64,000 nucleotides of DNA from Brachyspira hampsonii 30446 (GTDB taxonomy: Bacteria > Spirochaetota > Brachyspiria > Brachyspirales > Brachyspiraceae): assembly GCF_000316195.1 (NCBI RefSeq), contig NZ_JH994110.1, positions 196,916-260,915 on the forward strand, written 5' to 3'. How positions within the stretch are numbered: position 1 is the first letter of the stretch; every line of letters begins with the position of its first letter. Of this stretch, positions 9,240 to 18,428 are shown piece after piece. The notes under the pieces were generated by a model, which saw only the letters and a program-made list of their open reading frames with translations, did not search any database and had not been told where the DNA came from. The position numbers and the translations under genes are program-made.

Positions 9240-12014
9240 TTACCAAGACATTTGAAAACCAAAGCCTATATATATATCATTCAAAGTAGGGTAGTTTTGA
9301 ATTGCACTCTTATCAAGACTTGTAGGAATCCTCAAAGCCAAAAGTAAATAAGGTTCTCCTGTAACAATATTCTGATATCCTGATATAGGTATGCTTGCAT
9401 CAAATCCAACTTTTACAGCGGCAGAATGCATGTATTCTGCCGCATAATAGGCATATCTGTATGAAAGAGATGCAAAGAAATTATCAAAGTATATATGACT
9501 TAAATTAAACTGTGAATCTAAATATCCTAACAGCTCAAAATCTCCTCCCAAAAGAAGACTGCTTTTATATTTTTTATTTTGTATATATGAATAAAACTCT
9601 TCAGGAGCTTTAACATATCTTCCTCCAAATACTGTAGAAGAGCCGTCAAATGCCGTATTTGTACCAAATGCATAAGAGCCGTAAAAACTTGCCCTTATAG
9701 GAACATATCTTGTTTGAAACTTTGTACTGAAGTCTATTGCAAATTTATTATATTTTATAGAGTATGTTGGATATATGGTAATATCAACTAAATCATCTCT
9801 GTACGGCTTGTCAGTTCTCACTCTAAATATCATTGATGCTTTTAAGGAAATATTAACAGTATATGAAGAATATTTCCAAGTAAATGCTGATGATGTATTG
9901 GTCTGAGGATTAACAAATTCAGAGAATAAAGCTCCCGAAATCGTAGGCTCTAATAAGAAATGCACTTTATCGCTTTCTGTATTAAGCAGAAACTGCATGG
10001 CAAGGTATGTATTTAATCTCCAATAATTGTATGTAGAATATACTACATCGCTTTTAAATCCGAAGTACAAAGGATAAAGCATACTAAAAGATGTAACAGT
10101 TAATTCTGTCTGAAGAAAATTAGAAGGTATATCATATCCAAGCCATATTAAAGCCAAATCATTTGCAGAAGGAGAAGAGACTACAGATAATATTCCAAGC
10201 CCATTTATAAGAAAAGGAAAACTATCACTCATCTGCGGCAGAGGCACCCACATAGACCAAGGCTTAAAATATTTAAAACTATTATAATTTCCAATCTCCA
10301 TTTGAGGAGTAAAATCATATTTATTAATTGTTTTGTCTGTATATGTAAAGTTTTTTGTTTGAGATGTATTGTCTGTATACTTCATAAGCCTGTCAAACTC
10401 TGAAAATCTCCCTTTATAATAAATGCTCTCTCCAGCATATACAGCAGAAAATACTCCTCCTGAATAATCTTTTGTATATAGCTTAATGCTGTTATTATTT
10501 AAATTAATTTCACCTAGCTTGTAAAACCTGTCATTATTATTGTACGAAAAAAGAAGTTTATTATTTGAGTATTTTAAATAGCGTACATAGTTAAGAGTAT
10601 TATCTTTTGTATAAATATATTTTAATGTTTTGTCATTATAATTAAATATTGCTATATGTTTTACTCCGTTTTCTGCAACTATCAATGCTATATTATTATC
10701 ATCAATAACCGCAGGAAAACCGTATCCGAAATTATCATTTGCCTGTAATAAAATTTCTTTTTCATTATTTTCATTTATGTATACTAAAATAGAGTTGTGT
10801 AAATCTTTTGATATTCCTATAATCCCATTTCTAAAATATCTTGCATACTGCATGTCAAACCATTTTCTTTTAGTTCTAGTTTTTTTATTTAAATCATATT
10901 CTTTTACAATGTATTTATAAAGTCCTCCGTTATACATATATGATACTATCAAGGCATTGCTTCCGTCTTTTGATATATCCAAACTTTCAGAACTTTTATC
11001 TATTAAAAATTCTAATTTTAAATCTTTTTTATTATTTTCATTATTTCTTTTTTCTTTATATGAGTATAATGCTCCAATGTCTCCGTCTATATAGTATAGA
11101 GTATCATTGTATGAGGCAATATCATTAATAAAAGTTTCTTTATCATTTACTCTTAACTCTTCGCTTGGATTAATATCTGTAAGCACCAAATAGTTTTGAA
11201 AGTCCGACCATATCTCAGTAAATTTTATTCCGTATACTTTTTTAAAAGCTCCGTAAACTCCAGAGTTATAAATAAGAAATGAAAAACTAAGACTAGTCTG
11301 CATTTTTTTCCAAAACTCATTATATTTCTCCATTCCAAATCTATCTTGTAAATATTTTGAGAAAAGTCCGCCGTATTCATAATATACATCTCCATAAGGG
11401 CTTTTAGTCCATAAATAGGATGTTTGAATTGGTGTTCTAAAATTGCCTTCAAATATATCCTGTCTTAATCTCTGTTTAATAAGCGGGTCATTAGCCCTGC
11501 CAAATCCTGTGAAACTTTCCATACTTACAGGAGCCCCCTCTATCATAAAAGGCATAGCATTAAGATGTACAAAAGAAGCCCAATTTCCCATTACCTTTGT
11601 TGCAAGTCCTGTATTTTCTGATGCCATAGTTAGTAAATGAGTAAGTTCATGTATAAATACTGTTTCAAAGTTGTTATTATAGCTTGTAAAGTTTTCATCT
11701 ATATTAGTATCATATAAAATAAGAGTTGAATATGGTATTATCATTGCTGAAGAATTAAAAATATTAAAGTCTGGAGTGATAGTTATAGGTATTTTTCCTC
11801 TTACTGTGCTATTTAAAATTTTAGAATATTTATAATATATATCATCAGCAACCTTTGCCAGATTCTCAGCTGTTCTTCTGGACTCTATAGGAAAGATTAT
11901 TTCAAATTTTTCTGTTTGTATAGTATATAATTTTCTAAACGGTTTGAAAACTTGAGGGTAAAGATTAGCCGCCATAATAAGAATTAAAGCAAAAAATAAA
12001 ACAGTTTTTTTCAT
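9240..12014 (-). CDS. Outer-membrane gluzincin-like metallopeptidase with beta-propeller and C-terminal barrel
   Basis: A signal peptide (residues 1-20, ending ANLYPQ) is followed by a peptidase-MA-like domain with the zinc motif HELTH in FETVFIHELTHLL (about residue 120). Residues of roughly 290-560 are repeats of blades reminiscent of TolB/WD40 propellers (for example SLDISKDGSNALIVSY). The last 330 residues alternate aromatic and polar residues like an outer-membrane beta-barrel and end in GFGFQMSW. A terminal W in place of F is acceptable for barrel assembly. It is probably surface-exposed or outer-membrane anchored. The family occurs in spirochaetes, but the substrate is unknown. The repeat array lies directly downstream. 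Confidence 0.75.
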   Translation of the reverse strand: MKKTVLFFALILIMAANLYPQVFKPFRKLYTIQTEKFEIIFPIESRRTAENLAKVADDIYYKYSKILNSTVRGKIPITITPDFNIFNSSAMIIPYSTLILYDTNIDENFTSYNNNFETVFIHELTHLLTMASENTGLATKVMGNWASFVHLNAMPFMIEGAPVSMESFTGFGRANDPLIKQRLRQDIFEGNFRTPIQTSYLWTKSPYGDVYYEYGGLFSKYLQDRFGMEKYNEFWKKMQTSLSFSFLIYNSGVYGAFKKVYGIKFTEIWSDFQNYLVLTDINPSEELRVNDKETFINDIASYNDTLYYIDGDIGALYSYKEKRNNENNKKDLKLEFLIDKSSESLDISKDGSNALIVSYMYNGGLYKYIVKEYDLNKKTRTKRKWFDMQYARYFRNGIIGISKDLHNSILVYINENNEKEILLQANDNFGYGFPAVIDDNNIALIVAENGVKHIAIFNYNDKTLKYIYTKDNTLNYVRYLKYSNNKLLFSYNNNDRFYKLGEINLNNNSIKLYTKDYSGGVFSAVYAGESIYYKGRFSEFDRLMKYTDNTSQTKNFTYTDKTINKYDFTPQMEIGNYNSFKYFKPWSMWVPLPQMSDSFPFLINGLGILSVVSSPSANDLALIWLGYDIPSNFLQTELTVTSFSMLYPLYFGFKSDVVYSTYNYWRLNTYLAMQFLLNTESDKVHFLLEPTISGALFSEFVNPQTNTSSAFTWKYSSYTVNISLKASMIFRVRTDKPYRDDLVDITIYPTYSIKYNKFAIDFSTKFQTRYVPIRASFYGSYAFGTNTAFDGSSTVFGGRYVKAPEEFYSYIQNKKYKSSLLLGGDFELLGYLDSQFNLSHIYFDNFFASLSYRYAYYAAEYMHSAAVKVGFDASIPISGYQNIVTGEPYLLLALRIPTSLDKSAIQNYPTLNDIYIGFGFQMSW

Positions 12015-12103
12015 AAATAAATGATAGTATATTATAGTTTAGTATTTTTGCAATAAATTGTTATATATATCTTAAAATTAAAGAAATAAAAATATTCAAA
12101 TAA

Positions 12104-12568
12104 TCATAGAATTAAAAAACTATAAAAGATATATACCGTTAAAAATGGATTTTTCTTTACAATATAAAGTCCAAAATAAATTATTGGCAATCCTATAACA
12201 ATGCTTAATATATAAGAAATACTATCAGAAAGCGGAAGTTTTATATTTTTGGTTCATCAGGATCATACCATAAAGGCAATTCATCACCTACTTTTCTAAA
12301 TGGATAATGACTTCTTAAAGTAGTATATAATGTTCCATGATTATCAGCTTCATAACTTATTACCATTACATTTTTATATCCAATTTTTCTAGGGTTATAT
12401 ACTATTTTTTTCTATCTAACTTTTCAACCACTCCTACAGTATGAATATAATTTTTTGTATCAATAAAAGAAAAGAATCCTGCTGCCACCCTCCAAAGTTA
12501 AAGCTATTCCTGAAAAACATACTAATATTTTTTCTATAATTGAAATAATTAAATTTTTTTCTATTCAT
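12104..12568 (-). pseudogene. Decayed DUF3592-type membrane protein gene
   Basis: Translating the minus strand in shifting frames recovers a coherent protein. It has a start with GGAG before ATG 12568, an N-terminal hydrophobic stretch (ILVCFSGIALT), then FIDTKNYIHTVGVVEKLDRK, then YNPRKIGYKNVMVISYEAD ... VGDELPLWYDPDEPK, then a second membrane segment (ISYILSIVIGLPIIYFGLYI). The order TM, 'YDP.EP' domain, TM is that of DUF3592 proteins. At least three frame changes, mostly at A-runs (such as near 12410) and at a G-rich spot, break it. It occupies most of the 660-bp gap between its neighbours. Confidence 0.65.
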
Positions 12569-12674
12569 TATTAGAACTCCAATATCTTTTAATAATATAT
12601 GAAATTTAAAACAATATTACTTTTTCATTAAAATAGCTTAGTATTATATTTCATTTTAAATACTTTTATTTGGG

Positions 12675-13250
12675 TTAATCTATTTTGTTATTGTATTTTT
12701 TACTTCTAATTTTTTCCCATATAGAGTTTAATTTTTTCTGCATAATTATATCTGGAATAATTAAAGAGGCAGTAATTACAAAAAGAATAATAAAACTAAT
12801 CAATATAGTACCCAAAAATATTAGTAATGCTTCAGGATTATCAATGAAATCAATAAAGTTAAAATCATTATAAACTAAAGCCATAGTGCTTACTAATAAT
12901 CCAAAAAAAAGCACATAGCATAAAATTCCTATAATAGGAATTCCTACTAATAATACTATAATGCTTGCAGTCATAACTATTTGAGTTTTATTGTCTTTAT
13001 CATTTTCATCTATTTTTAAGGCTATTTCTTTATGAATGATATTTCCGTATTTATTATACCAATATATAGTATAAAGATTACAAGTCATAACAGAAAGTAA
13101 AAGCTCCAAAGCAGGAGATATATCTTTTCTTTTTGTAAACTTCTCTGCTTCTAAAGTAATATAGTAAACCCAATAGAAATGATATATTCCTAAAGTTATT
13201 AAGTTTAGCACAAACATTGCTGGAATAGATCTTATAGTCCCCATACTCAT
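12675..13250 (-). CDS. DUF4234-type membrane protein
   Basis: At 191 residues, the N-terminal half fits DUF4234: GTIRSIPAMFVLNLITLGIY, then FYWVYYITLEAEKF, then the repeated pattern CNLYTIYWYNKYG. These are short membrane-associated domains often paired in bacterial integral membrane proteins. Two further long hydrophobic stretches (about 93-125 and 140-170) add membrane spans. AGGA precedes the first of two close ATGs at 13250. Function is unknown for the family. It follows CtpA on the same strand but is separated by a terminator. Confidence 0.7.
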   Translation of the reverse strand: MSMGTIRSIPAMFVLNLITLGIYHFYWVYYITLEAEKFTKRKDISPALELLLSVMTCNLYTIYWYNKYGNIIHKEIALKIDENDKDNKTQIVMTASIIVLLVGIPIIGILCYVLFFGLLVSTMALVYNDFNFIDFIDNPEALLIFLGTILISFIILFVITASLIIPDIIMQKKLNSIWEKIRSKKYNNKID

Positions 13251-13270
13251 ATTATTTTCCTATTATTGTT

Positions 13271-13317
13271 ATGCCACCCAAATGGTGCCTTGCAGAGCGT
13301 AGGTCGCCTACCGAAAA
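13271..13317. repeat. Short GC-rich remnant, possibly of the MITE family
   Basis: This is a GC-rich patch in an AT-rich gap. Its sequence GTAGGTCGCCTACCGAAAA resembles GTAGGTGCCTATTCGGAAAA inside the element at 32349. An 82-codon frame crossing it overlaps the CtpA terminator and looks non-coding, so I treat the patch as a repeat relic. Confidence 0.35.
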
Positions 13318-13462
13318 TGTTTATTATATTTTTGGAATATAGCATTAATGACATAATACAATCTTTAAAATTAATATAAACCTCTCTTAAAAGATAAACT
13401 ATTAAAATCAAAAAGTCAATATATACATATATGATGATTTTATCAAATATATTTATGCAATT

Positions 13463-13497
13463 AAAAAAGGTGATAATATTAAAAAATACTATCACCC
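13463..13497 (-). terminator. Terminator of ctpA
   Basis: On the minus strand GGTGATAGTAT and ATATTATCACC form a stem followed by TTTTTTAA, 26 nt after the ctpA stop codon. Confidence 0.85.
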
Positions 13498-13522
13498 TTA
13501 TATTTAAAGAAATTAAAACTTA

Positions 13523-14992
13523 TTAATTTTCTTCTTTTTCATTTGACCAATTTTCTCTAGGCTCTTCTTTATCCTGAGGAGGCTCTTTACCTGTTTGTAA
13601 ATATTCAATAGCAGCCTTTAACTGTTTATCATAACGAAGATCATATATCTCTTTATAATTATCTAAGTTTCTTTCATTATATATCAAACGCTCAAGCAAA
13701 TAATCGCTAGGCATTATATTTTGTTTTCTAAGCTCCTCTTTGAAAGCAGGCAAAGCATCTGCATCTGAACTTTCATTAGGATATTTTTTAGCATAAGCAG
13801 AAATCTGTCCGCCTTTTCTAAGCTCTGTTAAAGCAGTTATATCAGTGCTTGTAAGTTTAGGCTCTACTACAACAAAGTCAGGAGTTAAGCCTTTGCCATG
13901 AAGCCTTCTTCCATTTGGAGTGTAATAATGTGCCACAGTGAATTTGAAAGAAGTATTATCTCTTGCATCTAATGGAAGTACATACTGAACACTGAATTTT
14001 CCGAATGTAGTTTCACCCAAAAGTTTAGCTCTTCCGCTGTCTTGCAAAGCACCGGAAAGTATTTCAGAAGCAGAAGCACTGTACTGATTAACTAAAACTA
14101 ATGTATCGCCTTCAAGCCATTCATCGCCTTTCTTAGAGGCATAATAATCCTGATTCTCATTTCTGCTTCTTCCTCTTGTATAAACTATTTTTCCTTCAGT
14201 TAGGAACTCTTCTACTATATTTATGGCAGTATCAAGTCTTCCGCCCGGATTATTTCTTAAATCAAGTATAAGTTTTTTCATACCTTGTTTTTTAAGATCT
14301 ATCAAAGCATTTTCTAAATCTTTTGCTGTATCATCACCGAAAGTAGTTATTCTTATATAACCTATAGAATCATCAACCATTTTATATTTAACGCTTTTTA
14401 TTTCTATGATTGCTCTTGTAAGAGGATATTTAATAGGTTCAGCAACCCCATCTCTCACTATTGTAAGAGTAACTTTAGTACCCTCTTTACCGCGCATTAT
14501 ATTTGCCGCATTATCAACTGACATATCTTTTGTGCTTTTACCGTCTATCTCTGTTATGATATCTCCTGATAATATACCAGCTTTCTCACCTGGACCGTCT
14601 TCTATAGGAGAAACTACCATTAAACCTTTATCTGCATTCTTTGAAATAGAAAGCCCTACTCCGCCGTATTTTCCAGACATTTCAGTATTTAATGCTGTAT
14701 TTAATTCTTCATCAAGAAGAAATGTAAATGGGTCATCAGTTGCCTCTAGCATTCCTTTTATAGCACCATACATGAGTTTTTTTGTTGTTACACTATTAGT
14801 ATCAACGAAATTCTGCTGTAATGTGGCAAATACTTTTTGAAATAATCTGCTGTAATAATAAAAATCATTATCAGACTGAGCATTCCCCTGCTGTGCTATT
14901 GCAAGCGAAGGACTTTTAAAATTAAAAAAAGAAATTGCTACTACAAAAATTAAAAGAAATATCCATAAAAGTCTTTCTTTGTTTTTTATCAT
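13523..14992 (-). CDS. ctpA: S41 family C-terminal processing protease (CtpA)
   Basis: This is an envelope serine protease that trims or degrades periplasmic proteins from the C-terminus. An N-terminal signal-anchor helix (about 9-25) leads into the substrate-gating region, a PDZ domain (about 95-180, with GGVGLSISK and SGDIITEIDGKS), and the S41 catalytic domain. SASASEILSGALQDSG holds the catalytic serine, and the lysine in GETTFGKFSVQ is the usual partner of the Ser-Lys dyad. LILDLRNNPGG is also diagnostic. At 489 residues it is normal length, with an acidic, glutamate-rich tail. The neighbours give no operon partner. It has its own downstream terminator. Confidence 0.95.
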   Translation of the reverse strand: MIKNKERLLWIFLLIFVVAISFFNFKSPSLAIAQQGNAQSDNDFYYYSRLFQKVFATLQQNFVDTNSVTTKKLMYGAIKGMLEATDDPFTFLLDEELNTALNTEMSGKYGGVGLSISKNADKGLMVVSPIEDGPGEKAGILSGDIITEIDGKSTKDMSVDNAANIMRGKEGTKVTLTIVRDGVAEPIKYPLTRAIIEIKSVKYKMVDDSIGYIRITTFGDDTAKDLENALIDLKKQGMKKLILDLRNNPGGRLDTAINIVEEFLTEGKIVYTRGRSRNENQDYYASKKGDEWLEGDTLVLVNQYSASASEILSGALQDSGRAKLLGETTFGKFSVQYVLPLDARDNTSFKFTVAHYYTPNGRRLHGKGLTPDFVVVEPKLTSTDITALTELRKGGQISAYAKKYPNESSDADALPAFKEELRKQNIMPSDYLLERLIYNERNLDNYKEIYDLRYDKQLKAAIEYLQTGKEPPQDKEEPRENWSNEKEEN

Positions 14993-15199
14993 GTCTAAAA
15001 TCCTTATATTAAAAATATATTATAAAAAATATATAGATATTCAAAAATTTTATATTTATATAAATAAATTATAACATAAATAGTAAAAAATTTATATACA
15101 TAAACTTAAAAATATTATGATAACTTTGTATTATTTGCTTTACTTTTAAAATGATTTCTATATAATAAGTATATAATTTTTAATTAAACGGAAATATTT

Positions 15200-15898
15200 A
15201 TGAAATATACTAAAAAATTTATATTAATTTCGGCAATATCAATGGTATTACTATCATGCAGCAATATGCCCACAGGAACAAATGAAACTCTTAAACTTAA
15301 AGATAGAGCAGGAAGATATATTGTCAATGGTAATTTTGATAAAGACATAGAATTAAATTTTATAATATTTGAAACAGGAAATATAAATTTCATAGCAAGT
15401 AAAGCAGATAAAGCAAATAATCTAGGAACTTATGTACTTGGAAATCCGGAGAGTACAAATAAAACTTTTTCTTTCGATATAAAAGAAACCATAAACGGAG
15501 TTGCTCCAAATACCTATTTTATAGATTTTCTATATGCTAAATTAAAATATTCAGGCAATGAAATTCCATTTGAAAAAATTTCAGACAGTACAAATATAAA
15601 ATTTAAAGAGAGAATAGGAGTATATTATAATCAAAATAAAAATAATAAAATTACCGTATCAGAAAACAAAATTGAATGGAGTTATTTTACTGATGCTTAT
15701 ATGGATATAACTAACCAATATAGTGAAGAAACAGAATTTATAAAAATAGTAGATTTCATAAATGATCAAAATGAAAATCATATATTCATGGCAGCATTCA
15801 CTTTTACAGATAATTCTATAAAATTCCAATTTACTATAACTGATCCTGCTTACTCTCAATATAACATAGAAGAAGAATATAGAATATCTTGGGAATAA
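15200..15898 (+). CDS. Putative lipoprotein, unknown function
   Basis: At 232 residues, it has a lipoprotein signal: a basic N-terminus, hydrophobic core and lipobox LLSC with Cys at residue 20. The mature part is rich in beta-strand pattern (KDRAGRYIVNGNF; KIEWSYFTDAYMDITNQY; repeated 'TFTDNSIKFQF') and ends in EYRISWE, recalling lipocalin-like or calycin-like lipoproteins, but no family is certain. It is followed after 22 nt by a glycosyltransferase gene on the same strand, so the two may be co-transcribed. Confidence 0.7.
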   Translation: MKYTKKFILISAISMVLLSCSNMPTGTNETLKLKDRAGRYIVNGNFDKDIELNFIIFETGNINFIASKADKANNLGTYVLGNPESTNKTFSFDIKETINGVAPNTYFIDFLYAKLKYSGNEIPFEKISDSTNIKFKERIGVYYNQNKNNKITVSENKIEWSYFTDAYMDITNQYSEETEFIKIVDFINDQNENHIFMAAFTFTDNSIKFQFTITDPAYSQYNIEEEYRISWE

Positions 15899-15920
15899 AA
15901 ATTTGTTAAGGTTATAATTT

Positions 15921-17030
15921 ATGATTAAAGTATCCGTAGTTTTACCTATATATAATATAGAAAAATATTTGCCTAAATGTTTAGAGAGCATTATCAATCA
16001 AACTTTAAAAGATATAGAGATAATATGTATTAATGACTGCTCTCCTGATAATTCAGAAAATATAATAAAAGAATATATAAAAAAAGATAATAGAATAAAA
16101 CTTATAAACAATGAAAAAAATATCGGCGTAGGACTTTCAAGAAATATAGGTGTTGATTTGAGTAATGGAGAGTATATTTCTTTTATAGACTCTGATGACT
16201 TTATAAATAATAATTATTTGGAGAGTTTATATGGTACAGCAAAAAAATATGATGCCGACATAGTTTTTACAAACAATATATATACCGTTAATGATAATAA
16301 AGGATATATAAAACCTTATTATCATAATAGAATACATATATGGAAAAAAAAGTTTAAAAATACTTGGAAAGAAGGAAAAAGCAGCTTTGATATAAGCACA
16401 ACAGAAAAAGAAAATACTCCTGAATATCCTCTTGTCGCAGTTTGGAACAAATTATATAAAAGATACTTTATTACAAATAATAATTTAAAATTTCAAAATT
16501 ATATTGTAGCCGAAGACAGTGAATTCTTTTACAAATATTTAGTATATAATCCGAATATGTATTACAATAATAATGCAGAGTATTATTATGTTCAAAGAAA
16601 ATCATCAGCTGTTCATTCTATAGAAAAAGATGAAAAAACAGCATCAGATGCTTTATCTGTATTCAGCAGTATATTTAACTTTTATAAAGAAAAAAAATTT
16701 AATCTATTAAAAGAATCCAATTTTTATAATTTCTATTCATTTTTATTTGTATTTAATAATTATAAAGCTGAAAATAAAAATGAATTCTATAAAAAATGCC
16801 ATGAGACAATGAAAAAATTAGATGTTGAAATAGACCGAGATAAACATGCATTTTATGCTTACAGCGTATATATAATAAAGACTTATGATGATTATAATAT
16901 TTATTTAGAAAAGATTGAATCAATTAAGAAAAAAGTTTTTGATATAGCTTGGTGGATACCTTCAATTACTTTGAGAGAAAAATATAAAAAATATGCTTTA
17001 GACAAACTTGCAAATAAAAATTGGAAATAG
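15921..17030 (+). CDS. Family 2 glycosyltransferase
   Basis: The N-terminal 110 residues are a classic GT-A fold: VSVVLPIYNIEKYLPKCLES, the nucleotide-contact INDCSPD, and the metal-binding DSDD in YISFIDSDDF. These enzymes transfer a sugar from a nucleotide donor to glycans or lipids. The C-terminal 200 residues are rich in Lys, Asn and Tyr and have no recognised domain; they may set acceptor choice. At 369 residues the length is normal for EpsJ/WaaV-like enzymes. It is not in a larger polysaccharide cluster, so the acceptor (lipooligosaccharide, lipoprotein or other) is open. Confidence 0.9.
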   Translation: MIKVSVVLPIYNIEKYLPKCLESIINQTLKDIEIICINDCSPDNSENIIKEYIKKDNRIKLINNEKNIGVGLSRNIGVDLSNGEYISFIDSDDFINNNYLESLYGTAKKYDADIVFTNNIYTVNDNKGYIKPYYHNRIHIWKKKFKNTWKEGKSSFDISTTEKENTPEYPLVAVWNKLYKRYFITNNNLKFQNYIVAEDSEFFYKYLVYNPNMYYNNNAEYYYVQRKSSAVHSIEKDEKTASDALSVFSSIFNFYKEKKFNLLKESNFYNFYSFLFVFNNYKAENKNEFYKKCHETMKKLDVEIDRDKHAFYAYSVYIIKTYDDYNIYLEKIESIKKKVFDIAWWIPSITLREKYKKYALDKLANKNWK

Positions 17031-17044
17031 AAAAAATCAAATAC

Positions 17045-17072
17045 TTGAAAAAATATTCAGTTATACTATACT
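17045..17072 (+). promoter_or_regulatory. Sigma-70-type promoter for the YcxB-like gene
   Basis: TTGAAA and TATACT are separated by 16 bp. The predicted leader of about 30 nt carries AAAGG before ATG 17111. Confidence 0.55.
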
Positions 17073-17110
17073 AATAAAAGTTAAATATTTGTAAAAGGTA
17101 TATAAAAATA

Positions 17111-17629
17111 ATGAAAAAAGAATATAAATATAGATTAACTGAAGATGACTTTATAGATTTTCAGCTTCATTATTTAAAATCAAATTCAAATATGACCTCA
17201 TCAATAAAAAAAACTATTATTATACTCATAGCACTTTATATCATTGTATTTGCCTCTATGGCAATATATTTCAGGAATAATGCATTTTTAATAGTGATAA
17301 TAGCTTTACTAGTATCTGCTTTTTCTATACTTCAAATATTTACATATAAAAAGCGTCTTGAAAAAAAGATAGTGAAAAAAGTGAAAGAGTATGCAAGAAG
17401 CGGTAAATTAGATAAGGTTTTCGGAGATAAAGAATTAACTATATATGATGATAAAGTAATTTTCAAAGAAGACAAATCTACAAGTAAATTTAATAAAGAT
17501 GAAATAAAAAAAATAGATTCTGCAAATAAATGCATATTTCTCTATACAGATGAAATGTCTGCTATAATAATACCTAAAAATATATTAAGCTCTGAAGATA
17601 TAGATTTTATTTTATCTTATAAGAAATAA
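17111..17629 (+). CDS. YcxB-like membrane protein
   Basis: At 172 residues, it has a short cytosolic start (EYKYRLTEDDFIDFQLHYL), two adjacent membrane helices (about 35-55 and 60-78), and a C-terminal cytosolic domain with the pattern typical of the YcxB family (LTIYDDKVIFKEDKSTSKFN, then IPKNILSSEDIDFILSY). Family function is unknown. It is monocistronic by context, with a promoter directly upstream and another in front of the next gene. Confidence 0.75.
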   Translation: MKKEYKYRLTEDDFIDFQLHYLKSNSNMTSSIKKTIIILIALYIIVFASMAIYFRNNAFLIVIIALLVSAFSILQIFTYKKRLEKKIVKKVKEYARSGKLDKVFGDKELTIYDDKVIFKEDKSTSKFNKDEIKKIDSANKCIFLYTDEMSAIIIPKNILSSEDIDFILSYKK

Positions 17630-17655
17630 ATAAGAAATAAAATTTTAAATTATAC

Positions 17656-17683
17656 TTGAAAAACTATTTATATTTATTATACT
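17656..17683 (+). promoter_or_regulatory. Sigma-70-type promoter for recX
   Basis: TTGAAA and TATACT are separated by 16 bp, the same architecture as the promoter at 17045. The expected start point is only a few nucleotides before ATG 17693. Confidence 0.55.
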
Positions 17684-17692
17684 GTTTTTATT

Positions 17693-18316
17693 ATGGTTAT
17701 TTTAAAAATGAAATTAAAAGGCGATAAAATATACATTAAAGTATCAGGCGGAGATGTATTTACTATACCCAAAAACGGACTCTATGAACTTGATTTATAT
17801 GAGGGAATGGAGCTTGAATATGATGAAATACCTCATATAAGATTCAGAGCTTTTGAGTCTGCCGCAAGAAAATCCGCTGTATCAATACTTAAACGCGGAT
17901 TTATAAGCGAGGGTATGCTTAGAGAGAAACTCACAAAAAAAGGTCATAAAAAAAGATTTATTAAACATGCTGTAAACTACTGCAAAGAATATGATCTTAT
18001 AGATGATAAAAGATTCGTAAAAATAGCAATTAATAGCTTAAAACTTAAAGGCAAAAGCAAAAGGCATATAATAGATTATTTAAAGAAAAATAAAGTAAAG
18101 CCAAGTTTAATAGAAAAAGCACAAAACTCTATAAGCGATAAAATAGACGATAAAGCCTTAAAAGATGCTATAAGAAAATATTATAAACTATATGAAAATA
18201 AAGAAAGAAAAGAAGATTATATTATAAAGACATTAATGCGTAAAGGTTTTAAATACGATAGAATAAAAACTTTGCTAAGAAAGTATATAGACAAAAAAGA
18301 GAATTATGAAGATTAA
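17693..18316 (+). CDS. recX: Regulatory protein RecX
   Basis: RecX binds RecA filaments and limits their activity. The 207-residue protein shows the three-helix repeats of the family: RGFISEGMLREKLTKKGH, then FIKHAVNYCKEYDLIDDKRF, then SKRHIIDYLKKNKV, and a last KGFKYDRIKTLLRKY. The first 60 residues are an extra beta-rich segment, as in longer RecX proteins. No ribosome binding site precedes ATG 17693, which lies about 10 nt after the -10 box, so the mRNA may be leaderless. ATG 17708 is an alternative start, also without a binding site. recA is not in the window. Confidence 0.9.
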   Translation: MVILKMKLKGDKIYIKVSGGDVFTIPKNGLYELDLYEGMELEYDEIPHIRFRAFESAARKSAVSILKRGFISEGMLREKLTKKGHKKRFIKHAVNYCKEYDLIDDKRFVKIAINSLKLKGKSKRHIIDYLKKNKVKPSLIEKAQNSISDKIDDKALKDAIRKYYKLYENKERKEDYIIKTLMRKGFKYDRIKTLLRKYIDKKENYED

Positions 18317-18428
18317 TTATTGTTCGGCTGCTTCTATAGCATAAGCTTTATTAAAAAATAATATTAAATATTGAATTATAAAATTAATATAATATAATAC
18401 AAAAAATATTATTTTAGGATTTATCATT

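Noticed and set aside
13247-13495. 82-codon minus-strand frame overlapping the DUF4234 gene start by ATGA
   Set aside because: It starts inside the ctpA terminator hairpin, crosses a GC-rich repeat relic, and has no ribosome binding site or protein-like pattern.
14406-14840. 144-codon plus-strand frame
   Set aside because: It is antisense to the conserved PDZ and protease coding region of ctpA; the low stop frequency reflects codon use on the other strand.
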